DNA from: Bacillus sp. ISL-41
Lineage (GTDB): Bacteria > Bacillota > Bacilli > Bacillales > Cytobacillaceae
Assembly: GCF_018613235.1 (NCBI RefSeq)
Contig: NZ_JAGGQP010000013.1
Location: forward strand, 1-64,000
Direction of reading: 5' to 3'
DNA length: 64,000 nt
Of this stretch, positions 54,006-63,053 are shown one piece after another. The stretch's first letter is position 1, and the number at the start of each line of letters is the position of its first letter. The notes beneath the pieces are model-generated. The model was not told the origin of the DNA, did no database searches, and worked only from the letters and a program-made list of their open reading frames with translations. The position numbers and the translations under genes are program-made.

Positions 54006-54254
54006 TTATTGATTCTGTCCAGTTTTTTGATCAATCTGCCTGCAAACCTCATCTGCGGAAAGTCCGTTTGCCTCAATGACTGATCCTTGTGTTGAAACAT
54101 CCTGCATCCCCATGACGTTTGAGTCTATTCCAGTTACAACACAGCAGTCACAGCCTTGTGCATCAGCTTCTGAGCGTAACTCGACGACATCATGGCCTCT
54201 TTCACGCAAGGCTTCAGAAATATTCGTTAGTGATTGTTCTACACCTACTCTTGC
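54006..54254 (-). CDS. ykuS: YkuS family protein (UPF0180)
   Basis: An 82-residue protein closely matching my memory of B. subtilis Yku[22 protein letters not shown] at the N-terminus and a [12 protein letters not shown] cysteine cluster in the middle. The function is unknown. ATG 54254 has GGAGGTG upstream. Confidence 0.88.
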   Translation of the reverse strand, partial: ARVGVEQSLTNISEALRERGHDVVELRSEADAQGCDCCVVTGIDSNVMGMQDVSTQGSVIEANGLSADEVCRQIDQKTGQNQ

Positions 54255-54360
54255 CATCAATAACACCTCCTCACTAATCTAAGTTGTCCGTCAGCAGTAT
54301 AAAATATTCTTTTCGCAAGACAATATTAAAGAAGACTATTTGTAAAGTGGAGGGGTATTT

Positions 54361-54495
54361 ATGAGCAATAAAAGAAAAAAGGATCCATCGACAATAGGGT
54401 TGAATTCATCCCAGGTTGAAGGACAGGGGACAACGGTGAGTGAAACAGGCAGCAGAACCGCTGCTTCTTCAAGAAAGAAACAGAAAAAAGATTAA
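54361..54495 (+). CDS. YuzL-like small basic protein
   Basis: A 44-residue, very basic, Ser/Thr/Gly-rich protein (starts MSNKRKKDPS, ends RKKQKKD), similar to the YuzL family as I recall it, small proteins of spore-formers. TGGAGGGG precedes the ATG, and a terminator follows. Too short for usual ORF cut-offs. Confidence 0.7.
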   Translation: MSNKRKKDPSTIGLNSSQVEGQGTTVSETGSRTAASSRKKQKKD

Positions 54496-54527
54496 GAAAG
54501 TTAATAAGATCCAAGCTTTAAACAGAG

Positions 54528-54559
54528 AAACCCTCGGGGATATTCCCGAGGGTTTTTGT
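54528..54559 (+). terminator. terminator of the yuzL-like gene
   Basis: AACCCTCGGG and CCCGAGGGTT form a perfect 10-bp stem followed by TTTG. Confidence 0.85.
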
Positions 54560-54609
54560 GATTATCCAGGAAATTATAAAAGCATTTAGGTTTGGATAAC
54601 TACAAGTAG

Positions 54610-54980
54610 TTGTCTTAATCCAGTTCCAGCGCCTAACCCCTCGAGACGCTTGTCTAGCTGCGGCTCCTAACTCCTCGAGACGTTTCGGTCCTGACAATGA
54701 AGTCAAAGAGCGACTTCACTGTCAGGACCTCCAACGCTTGTCGGAGTTGGGCAGTCGCCTCCGCTTTTCCAATTGTCCAGTGTCGCCTCCTAGAAACTCC
54801 GAAACTTCAACACCTCCGACAGAAGCAAAAAACGCTTCTTTGTCGGCGTCTCCAGTTTCTGTGTTTCTGGACAGTCGGCTATACTCTTCGGTTTCGGTCC
54901 TGCCAATGAAGTCAAAGAACGACTTCACTGTCTGGACCTCCAGCGCTTGTCGGGGCTGAACGAGGCGCTTGCGCTTATTG
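54610..54980. repeat. mosaic Bacillaceae intergenic repeat with two long hairpins
   Basis: The segment contains phrases I recall as dispersed repeats in Bacillus genomes (CGCCT...CCTCGAGACGCTTGTCTAG; CGCTTGTCGGGGCTGAACG). Two near-identical hairpins lie at 54687-54729 and 54896-54938: GGTCCTGACAATGAAGTC pairs with GACTTCACTGTCAGGACC around a 7-base loop. It fills the space between the convergent yuzL-like and ykpA genes and encodes no convincing protein. Confidence 0.65.
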
Positions 54981-54983
54981 TAC

Positions 54984-56603
<1,620 letters not shown>

Positions 56604-56907
56604 TTATTTAGTAGCCTCCATTAATATATATCCCAAAGATTATAACATGTTTAAATGCTATGAGCGAATGAATGGAACATTTTTTTGTTGAAAGGTGTTT
56701 TTAGAGGGAACAAAATGGGAAAAGGCGAGAGTAGTAACTAAATGAGATAATTTGTTTCTGATTTATCACAATGTTTACGGAGTGTCTATTGGGAAATTTG
56801 CGATTATTTTTGATAGCTACTGTCAATTTTTTTGCTCATTTTCACACATATTTCTTATTTTTCATGTAAAATAAGAATAGATAAAGATGGTAAAAGGAGT
56901 TTTTGAA
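56604..56907. promoter_or_regulatory. 304-bp divergent region between ykpA and the 45-aa gene
   Basis: The notable element is the perfect inverted repeat TTCTTATTTT-N6-AAAATAAGAA at 56852-56877, ending 30 bases before the plus-strand start codon and placed to act as an operator or a leader hairpin. Otherwise AT-rich with no ORF. Confidence 0.4.
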
Positions 56908-57045
56908 ATGGCTAAAAAGCAGCTGGTTGATTTTGTTAACCGTCTAAAGGAATCAGGGATAAAAGTCAGCTTCACTAAGCCAAAATCAGAATTTTTCTCC
57001 CTGCAAAAAACTGAGAAACATCCCACAACAGTGAATTCGCATTAA
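56908..57045 (+). CDS. small hypothetical protein, 45 aa
   Basis: A 45-residue basic peptide beginning MAKKQLVDFVNRLKESGIK with a helical N-terminus and a Ser/Thr/His tail. AAAGGAG lies eight bases before the ATG. I do not recognise it. The perfect inverted repeat upstream suggests specific regulation. Confidence 0.6.
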   Translation: MAKKQLVDFVNRLKESGIKVSFTKPKSEFFSLQKTEKHPTTVNSH

Positions 57046-57137
57046 GAGATAGACATGCTTATCATTATACAGATTCTGCATTCAAGAAGTATTAAAACAG
57101 ATATAATGAAAAGTAAACATGTAAGCTAAATAGAACA

Positions 57138-57172
57138 GCAAAAAAAGCGGTGCATTCAGCCGCTTTTTTTTC
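57138..57172. terminator. bidirectional terminator
   Basis: AAAAAAGCGG and CCGCTTTTTT form a stem with A and T runs, serving the minus-strand sco gene and perhaps the 45-aa gene. Confidence 0.75.
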
Positions 57173-57177
57173 GTGGT

Positions 57178-57777
57178 CTATAACTCATCCATTATTTCAT
57201 CGAAAACTTCATCTTTATTGAAATCTTCCCCCATCGGGAATTTTTTTATGAATTTATTGTTTTTATCAATCAGGTAAGTAAATGTACTATGGACATAGAA
57301 GCCATTCCCTGGATCACGAAACTGGAATTGGAATGTATCGGCAACCTGTTTGATTTTCTTTTGCTCTTCGAGAGTGTTGGCTTGATCACCAGTAAGGAAT
57401 ATCCAATTCCCATCATTTTCAAGTCCGAAATTGTCCATGTATTTTCTTAAAACTTCAGGGGTATCCCGGTAAGGGTCAATTGTAACAGTAACAAACTGAA
57501 CTTCCTTCCCATATACTCCTTCTTCGATCAAGTCTTTGCGCAGCAGGTTCATTTTTTGTGTGGTCGTTGGGCAGATATCAGGACAATGAGTATAGATGAA
57601 TTCCACAAGTTTGATGGTCTCTGTTTCTTCTCCAAAAGTGTAGAGTTCTTCATCCATGGTTACGAGCGTGATGTCCTCTGGAATCTGCGCATTGGCATCC
57701 CTGATTAGAAAGAATGAAATTCCCGATGTAATGCCTATTAACACAATTAATGAACTGATAAGATAGATTTTTTTCAT
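57178..57777 (-). CDS. Sco-type copper chaperone/thiol-redox protein
   Basis: A 199-residue SCO1/SenC protein with an N-terminal membrane anchor (about 4-26) and a thioredoxin-like domain. The copper/redox motif C65-PDI-C69 and the later His near 161 (FYVHSTF) are all present. It matures the CuA centre of cytochrome c oxidase (B. subtilis BsSco/YpmQ). Monocistronic. Confidence 0.9.
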   Translation of the reverse strand: MKKIYLISSLIVLIGITSGISFFLIRDANAQIPEDITLVTMDEELYTFGEETETIKLVEFIYTHCPDICPTTTQKMNLLRKDLIEEGVYGKEVQFVTVTIDPYRDTPEVLRKYMDNFGLENDGNWIFLTGDQANTLEEQKKIKQVADTFQFQFRDPGNGFYVHSTFTYLIDKNNKFIKKFPMGEDFNKDEVFDEIMDEL

Positions 57778-58057
57778 AACACAATCCTCCCCCTTATTAA
57801 GATATAAAAAATATAAGGAAAATCATATGGACATTGTGTGAACTATGTTTAATATGGCACTTTCGAAAAAAATCAGTGAATATTCTTGAAATAAAATGAA
57901 TGAGATATAATGAATTGTAAAAACATTTTCAATGTCCATGGGAATACAAAGGGGACTAAAACTTGAAAGTTGATAAGATTTTAAAATACATATTATAAAT
58001 TGCAAGATTGCTCCTGATTAACAAAGCTGGTTTTTATCTTGTAGAGAGGAAAAGCAA
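57778..58057. other. upstream region of sco
   Basis: It carries the sco promoter on the minus strand. It is AT-rich, with no ORF or strong hairpin visible, and ends at the 53-bp repeat array. Confidence 0.35.
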
Positions 58058-58202
58058 CATAAGGGTATAGCTTGGCCTGAACGGTACCCTTATGAGGAAC
58101 GGGAAGACTGCATAAGGGCATAGCTCGCCCCGAACGGTGCCCTTATGAGGAGTGGAAAGGCAGCATAAGGGTATTGTTCGAACCTGATTGTACCCATGCT
58201 TG
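58058..58202. repeat. tandem palindromic repeat array C, three units, 53-bp period
   Basis: Units begin at 58058, 58111 and 58164. Arms CATAAGGGTA and TACCCTTATG (unit 1) or CATAAGGGCA and TGCCCTTATG (unit 2) pair perfectly; the change in unit 2 is compensated on both sides. Unit 3 is degenerate. Loops contain TAGCTxGxCCxGAACGG. The period and hairpin size are nearly those of arrays A and B, but the sequence is unrelated. Confidence 0.9.
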
Positions 58203-58238
58203 AATCTTTGTGCTTTATGTTGCTTCCATTTTCCGTAA

Positions 58239-58940
58239 TCACTCAATATTGCAATACTCGATTGGACAATTTTCACAGTCGATTTGTTGTTTTAAGTAGT
58301 CCAGGTTATGGATGATGATCCTCTTCTTGTGTATGGAGATGATTCCTTCATCACGCAGTTCACCGAGCATGCGGCTGACGCTTTCCCGCGCGGTTCCACA
58401 ATAGTTAGCTAAATCTTGGTTTGTGATTGGTACATTGATGTGAATGCCATCCTCCTGTTTAGTGCCATAACTATTGCTTAGCCTGATCAATGTTGAATAC
58501 AACGCTCCTTTTTTACCGTTCAAGACAAGGTCGCGGAATTTAGTTATCGTTCTTCGGATATGGTCATTCATCCACTTAAGGAATTGGTACGCAAGCTGGC
58601 TGTTATTGAATAATACTTGTTCCAGATTTTCAATATTTACAGCTGCTGCTTCACCATCTTCAACTACTCGTGCATTGAATAAGTATCTAGGGCCTGCTGT
58701 AAAGAGGGTTAGTTCACCTACAATGTCTTTTTTATTACATAATCTTAAATACAATTCTTTTCCCTCGGCGTTCATTTTTGAGATTTGTACCTTGCCGGAC
58801 AGAATAACATACATCTCCTTTGCTTCCTGCCCCTCGCGGAATAAAAAAGTTCCTTTCTTGAATTTAATGATTTTTTCGGATGCTTTTATTAATTCGCTCA
58901 TCTCATAAGTTAGGTTAGTTTGATTTTCCTGGCTGGCCAC
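58239..58940 (-). CDS. fnr: Fnr, anaerobic Crp-family regulator
   Basis: A 233-residue Crp/Fnr protein with a cyclic-nucleotide-fold sensor (about 25-140), a dimer helix and a C-terminal HTH (LANYCGTARESVSRMLGEL, about 176-194). The extra C-terminal cluster C222-x2-C225-x4-C230 has the same spacing as the [4Fe-4S] ligands of B. subtilis Fnr. It activates anaerobic genes when oxygen is absent. A perfect Fnr box lies at 61624, before the FNT gene. Confidence 0.9.
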   Translation of the reverse strand: MASQENQTNLTYEMSELIKASEKIIKFKKGTFLFREGQEAKEMYVILSGKVQISKMNAEGKELYLRLCNKKDIVGELTLFTAGPRYLFNARVVEDGEAAAVNIENLEQVLFNNSQLAYQFLKWMNDHIRRTITKFRDLVLNGKKGALYSTLIRLSNSYGTKQEDGIHINVPITNQDLANYCGTARESVSRMLGELRDEGIISIHKKRIIIHNLDYLKQQIDCENCPIEYCNIE

Positions 58941-59076
58941 ACAATCTCCACCTTTTCCGTCCGTTGTTTAACCCTAATTTAAAATGAAATATAAACAATA
59001 GGTCAATAGAGAAAATGTGAACAATCTGTTTTGGACTGGTTGTTTCTAACTTTATAACTTAATTGGATAAATGTGG

Positions 59077-59106
59077 TTGACTATTCTGGTGTAATCGAAG
59101 TATTCT
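59077..59106 (+). promoter_or_regulatory. promoter of the mutS2-like leader transcript
   Basis: TTGACT (59077-59082) and TATTCT (59101-59106) are 18 bases apart, predicting a transcript start near 59113 and a leader of about 310 bases. Confidence 0.55.
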
Positions 59107-59425
59107 ATTGTTGAAGATAATTTTTTTATATTAGGGAGTATGTTTTATGTTAGGTGTCGTTCTTAACTAAACCGTTAATTTCATACGGTCAATCCGGATT
59201 TTTTATTAGGCCTGCTATAGGTTTATTTAATTATGCGCTGGATTGAATGTTAAGAACAATGAACATAGTAAAGCATGCTTGATATCCGTAAGCAGAAGCT
59301 GTGTACTTGTACACAGCTTTTTCTTTTGGAAAGGAGTGCCCGCAGCCATGTCTGCGAGGTATTTTAGAAGCCGCTGTGGACTTGTTCCATTGCGGCTTTT
59401 TTATATTTAAAAGGAGGAAACTAAC
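59107..59425 (+). promoter_or_regulatory. attenuator-like leader with two short ORFs and two terminators
   Basis: Short ORF 1 (59147-59170, M-L-G-V-V-L-N) has GGGAG eight bases upstream. Its GTTCTTAAC codons (59159-59167) pair perfectly with GTTAAGAAC at 59249-59257. Terminator 1, AAGCTGTGTAC/GTACACAGCTTTTT, is at 59293-59322. Short ORF 2 (59348-59410, 20 codons) has AAGGAG upstream, its ATG in the loop of CGCAG/CTGCG, and its codons run through terminator 2 (AGCCGC/GCGGCT plus inner stem and T6, 59367-59403), ending just before the gene's own ribosome site. Translation and termination appear coupled. Confidence 0.6.
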
Positions 59426-61354
59426 TTGAACGAACAAACATTTACGGTTCTTGGTTATGACAAAATAAAGGAAGAAATCGCCGGGTTTGCTTTAACGGAA
59501 TCAGGGCGAATAAAAGCAAGGGATATGCAGCCTTCCACCAATCTGCAGCAGATCACATCATGGCAGGCGGAAGTTTATGAAGCAATTGAAATTCTCAGGA
59601 TTAGTTCCAGTGTTCCCATCCATGGACTTGAAGGGATGGAAACAGTGCTTAAGGGATTTAACAAAGGAATTCCGCTTCGGACAGAGCAACTGGTGCTGCT
59701 GCTTTCCTTCTTGGAGACTTGCAACAAGATTCGCCGTTTTATGAAGGATAAGGAGTATGTCGCTCCCAGAGTTTCTTCGTATGTCCATGGAATCGAAGAA
59801 CTTCCCGAACTTGCTGCTGAGATACAAAGGTGTATTCGAAACGGGCAGATTGATGATTACGCATCCAGGGAACTATTGAGGGTCCGGAAACAAATAGGAA
59901 TCCAGGAAGAACGTTTAAAAGAGAGGCTAAACCAGTTGTTGAAATCTGCAAAAATAAAACCATATCTTCAAGAAGCTGTCATCAGCCAAAGAAACGGCAG
60001 GTATGTTGTTCCTGTAAAGAAGGAATATCGCGGCAAGGTAAGAGGAGCGGTCCTTGATACATCGGCATCAGGCTCAACCCTTTTTATGGAACCAGAAGAA
60101 ATTGGCTCATTCCAGGACCAAATGGAATGGCTTTATCTAGATGAGCAAACCGAAGTGGAGAAAGTGCTGTTCGCCTTGACTGGTCTGGCTGAGGAGAAAG
60201 AAAAGGAGATCCGGATGGCCATGGAGACGATGGTTCACTATGACTTCCTGTTTGCAAAAGCGAAATATTGCAGGGTTATTGACGCAAAAAAAGTTGCCAT
60301 TATTGACGACCCAGTCATTTTATTCAATGAAGCGCGCCATCCGCTGCTTGGTGAAAAAGCGGTTCCGTTAAATATTGAAATCGGAACAGATTATCATGCT
60401 CTTATCATTACTGGACCGAATACAGGCGGGAAAACCGTTTCCATCAAGACAGCAGGGCTGCTTTCATTAATGGCACAAAGCGGTCTGCTTCTGCCGGTAG
60501 ACGAGGGGAGCACTGCGGGAATTTTTCATAAAGTCCTTGTCGATATAGGAGATGGGCAAAGCATTGAGCAAAATCTGAGCACTTTCAGTTCCAGGATTGT
60601 CAATATAATAGAGATCTTGAAGGAAACCAATGACAAGACGCTTGTCCTCCTTGATGAGCTGGGCTCAGGGACTGATCCGGGTGAAGGGATGGGGCTTGCC
60701 ACAGCCATTCTTGAGAACCTGAACAATAAGGGAGCGACTATATTTGCGACAACGCACTACAGCGAGATTAAGGACTTCGCTGACAATCATGATGATTTCA
60801 TGAATGGTTCAATGGAATTTAATCTTGATACACTTAAGCCAACTTATCGTCTGCGGATCGGAAAGGGTGGGGAAAGCCAGGCTTTTGCGATTGCGCTGAA
60901 ACTGGGCGTTCATCCAAAGCTGCTTGAACGGGCTCATGAAATAACCTACAAAGCAGAGCATGATTACACTTCGTTATTTGCAGATGATCCTGCTGCCTTG
61001 AAAGCAAGAGAGCGGCAAATCACTGCAAACAGACATAAAAGACAGAAGCGTTCTAAGGTTTCAAAGAAGCCAGTGGTAAAGTTTGAAATGGGTGATAGTG
61101 TTCATGTATTAAACACTGGGGAACTGGGTGTTGTTTATAGGGGACCAGACATTCAGGGGAATTACCTCGTCCGGGTCAGGGAGCGAAAAGTCGAGGTGAA
61201 TCATAAACGCCTAAAGCTGAACTTGCCTGCGTCAGAGCTTTATCCGGAAGACTATGATTTCAATATTATTTTTGAGTCCAAAGTCCATCGGAAGCTGTTG
61301 AATAGAATGGATAAAAAACATATCCAAGAAAGTGTTATGCGTGAAGATACTTGA
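59426..61354 (+). CDS. MutS2-like ATPase lacking the Smr domain
   Basis: A 642-residue MutS2-type protein: lever/clamp region (about 1-300), ATPase with Walker A GPNTGGKT near 330-337, Walker B LVLLDELGSGTDPGEG near 410, and a KOW-like domain (FEMGDSVHVLNTGELGVVYRG, about 547-595). Full MutS2 is about 785 residues; here the long coiled coil between ATPase and KOW is shortened and the Smr nuclease domain is absent, replaced by a basic tail. Full-length MutS2 binds collided ribosomes and lacks a mismatch-repair role. The start is TTG with AAGGAGG upstream. It is probably a specialised paralog; a ribosome-linked role is inference supported by its attenuator-like leader. Confidence 0.82.
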   Translation: MNEQTFTVLGYDKIKEEIAGFALTESGRIKARDMQPSTNLQQITSWQAEVYEAIEILRISSSVPIHGLEGMETVLKGFNKGIPLRTEQLVLLLSFLETCNKIRRFMKDKEYVAPRVSSYVHGIEELPELAAEIQRCIRNGQIDDYASRELLRVRKQIGIQEERLKERLNQLLKSAKIKPYLQEAVISQRNGRYVVPVKKEYRGKVRGAVLDTSASGSTLFMEPEEIGSFQDQMEWLYLDEQTEVEKVLFALTGLAEEKEKEIRMAMETMVHYDFLFAKAKYCRVIDAKKVAIIDDPVILFNEARHPLLGEKAVPLNIEIGTDYHALIITGPNTGGKTVSIKTAGLLSLMAQSGLLLPVDEGSTAGIFHKVLVDIGDGQSIEQNLSTFSSRIVNIIEILKETNDKTLVLLDELGSGTDPGEGMGLATAILENLNNKGATIFATTHYSEIKDFADNHDDFMNGSMEFNLDTLKPTYRLRIGKGGESQAFAIALKLGVHPKLLERAHEITYKAEHDYTSLFADDPAALKARERQITANRHKRQKRSKVSKKPVVKFEMGDSVHVLNTGELGVVYRGPDIQGNYLVRVRERKVEVNHKRLKLNLPASELYPEDYDFNIIFESKVHRKLLNRMDKKHIQESVMREDT

Positions 61355-61387
61355 ATCAAACCTGGGAATTTATTTATAGAATTCCGC

Positions 61388-61422
61388 TAGAGAGCCTTTT
61401 TAACAGAAAGGGCTCTTTTAGC
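61388..61422 (+). terminator. terminator of the mutS2-like gene
   Basis: AGAGCC and GGCTCT with adjoining TTT/AAA pairs form a stem followed by TTTT. Confidence 0.7.
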
Positions 61423-61623
61423 GTTTGCAATGCTTGTAAAAGGAAGGATTCTGTCAAACACCTAAGGGATTTCCCCTATTCATTTATAGGGTTAAAAGGC
61501 TGTTCTTCATAAAAACGCTCCAAAATGCAAATGAAAACGCTTCGAAAATGGACATAAACAGTTCATGGTGTTATCTATTAACAAACTCTGATTTCGGGTT
61601 TAAGATTAATCTATCAGCAAAAA

Positions 61624-61639
61624 TGTGATTTTATTCACA
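61624..61639 (+). promoter_or_regulatory. perfect Fnr box upstream of the FNT gene
   Basis: TGTGATTTTATTCACA matches TGTGA-N6-TCACA exactly. It lies only 18 bases before the ATG, overlapping the leader rather than the -41 position expected for activation. Confidence 0.7.
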
Positions 61640-61657
61640 AATAGAGGAGTCTTAATA

Positions 61658-62494
61658 ATGAGTGAACAGCCAATGGAACTAGCCATCAACACTGCATTAA
61701 AAAAGAAAGAGTATCTTAGTCAATCAAAGGGTAAATACCTCTTGCGAGCAGCTCTTGCTGGTGTGTATATCGGCTTTGGCCTCATGGTCTCTTACCGGCT
61801 GGGTGAATATTTTTTTGATGCTCATTCAGCTGCAACACCTATCGCCAGCTCGATCTTCTTCGGATTGGCACTTGTCCTGATTTTGTACGGCGGCGGAGAA
61901 CTGTTCACAAGCAACACAATGATGATGACAATCAGCTCTTTGAAAAAAGCAACGACGTGGAAGGATACCATTGAAAACTGGATAGCATGTTATTCCGGAA
62001 ATTTACTGGGAGCATTTTTCTTTGGCATTCTTGTTATGCTGTCGGGAATATTTTTGTCCCCAGAAAAAACACAGTATATGATGGAAACTGTGAGCATGAA
62101 AATGAATACACCGGCTTATCAATTGTTCTTTCGTGCTATCCTGTGCAATTGGCTCGTTTGTCTTGCTGTCTGGGTTCCATTTAGTATAAAAGGAGATGGA
62201 GCAAAAATCGGAGTCATAATGCTTTTGGTCTTTGCTTTTGTTGTCTCTGGATTCGAGCACAGTGTAGCAAATATGGTCCTCTTTTCAATCGCGCTTCTCG
62301 TACCACATCCTGAAACAATCAGTATTGCCGGCAGTTTGTACAACCTTATGCCTGTGACCTTGGGAAATATAATAGGCGGAGGCTTTTTCGTTGGCACTCT
62401 CTATGTATACCTGAATGCCAAAGGGGCAGCGAAAGAGGAGAGCGAATCTGCAAACCGGGCAGTATATGGACAAAATGCATTAAAGCGAATGTAA
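61658..62494 (+). CDS. formate/nitrite transporter family channel
   Basis: A 278-residue FNT channel with six membrane segments. Family marks are GGGELFTSN near 85 and GNIIGGGFFVGTLY near the end. With pflB in the genome it is likely a formate channel, though nitrite or hydrosulfide are alternatives. ATG 61658 follows GAGGAG. Control by Fnr is suggested by the box at 61624-61639. Confidence 0.88.
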   Translation: MSEQPMELAINTALKKKEYLSQSKGKYLLRAALAGVYIGFGLMVSYRLGEYFFDAHSAATPIASSIFFGLALVLILYGGGELFTSNTMMMTISSLKKATTWKDTIENWIACYSGNLLGAFFFGILVMLSGIFLSPEKTQYMMETVSMKMNTPAYQLFFRAILCNWLVCLAVWVPFSIKGDGAKIGVIMLLVFAFVVSGFEHSVANMVLFSIALLVPHPETISIAGSLYNLMPVTLGNIIGGGFFVGTLYVYLNAKGAAKEESESANRAVYGQNALKRM

Positions 62495-62499
62495 AAGAA

Positions 62500-62533
62500 T
62501 AAAAAATCCGCGGAACTTTCCGTGGATTTTTTG
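62500..62533 (+). terminator. terminator of the FNT gene
   Basis: AAAAATCCGCGGAA and TTCCGTGGATTTTT pair with one G-T, followed by T. Confidence 0.85.
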
Positions 62534-62674
62534 TTTAGGCTTTTCGCTGCATTGGCAGTTCAATTTGAGCAGATCTTTGCAGCCGTATTCCTATTCGCAT
62601 CGTGGTCTATTCAATAAGTATATGAAGTGCCTGAAGTGAGGATTACAGAAAGAGCCCTCTACATTAGTGACCGA

Positions 62675-62845
62675 TCAACCTTTAAAGGAATTAATAATCC
62701 ATTCTCCAACAACTCCGCCTAAATAAACTCCGACAATTCCGAGTACACCTGCAAGAACTGGAGGTGCTGGAAGAGGAAGCTTCAGGAATTTAAAAAGGAT
62801 TCCTACTACTAAACCAGCAACTAAGCTTAAGATGATTTCTTTCAT
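62675..62845 (-). CDS. XapX domain protein
   Basis: A 56-residue membrane protein of two helices. LVAGLVVGILFKFLKLPLPAPP and AGVLGIVGVYLGGVVGE match the XapX small-protein family, of unknown function. ATG 62845 is used instead of the longer frame because the upstream part is hydrophilic and unsupported. Confidence 0.8.
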   Translation of the reverse strand: MKEIILSLVAGLVVGILFKFLKLPLPAPPVLAGVLGIVGVYLGGVVGEWIINSFKG

Positions 62846-63053
62846 GTTTTTCACCGCCTCTTTTGGCAAGATGGTTAATGAATTATTACAGTGAGCAGAC
62901 GTCTGATCACATAGCAACATTATTTTAACATGACCTAGATGAAATGAAAACGCTTTATTTATTCTTTTATAATGCATAAAACAATATGAACTATTCTTAT
63001 ATTAAAATAGTGGTAAAATATAGCTTTATAACTCGTCAGTACGGAGGATACAG

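Noticed and set aside
61530-61545. cre site before the FNT gene
   Set aside because: TGAAAACGCTTCGA misses two conserved positions (the W and C near the end); too weak to list.
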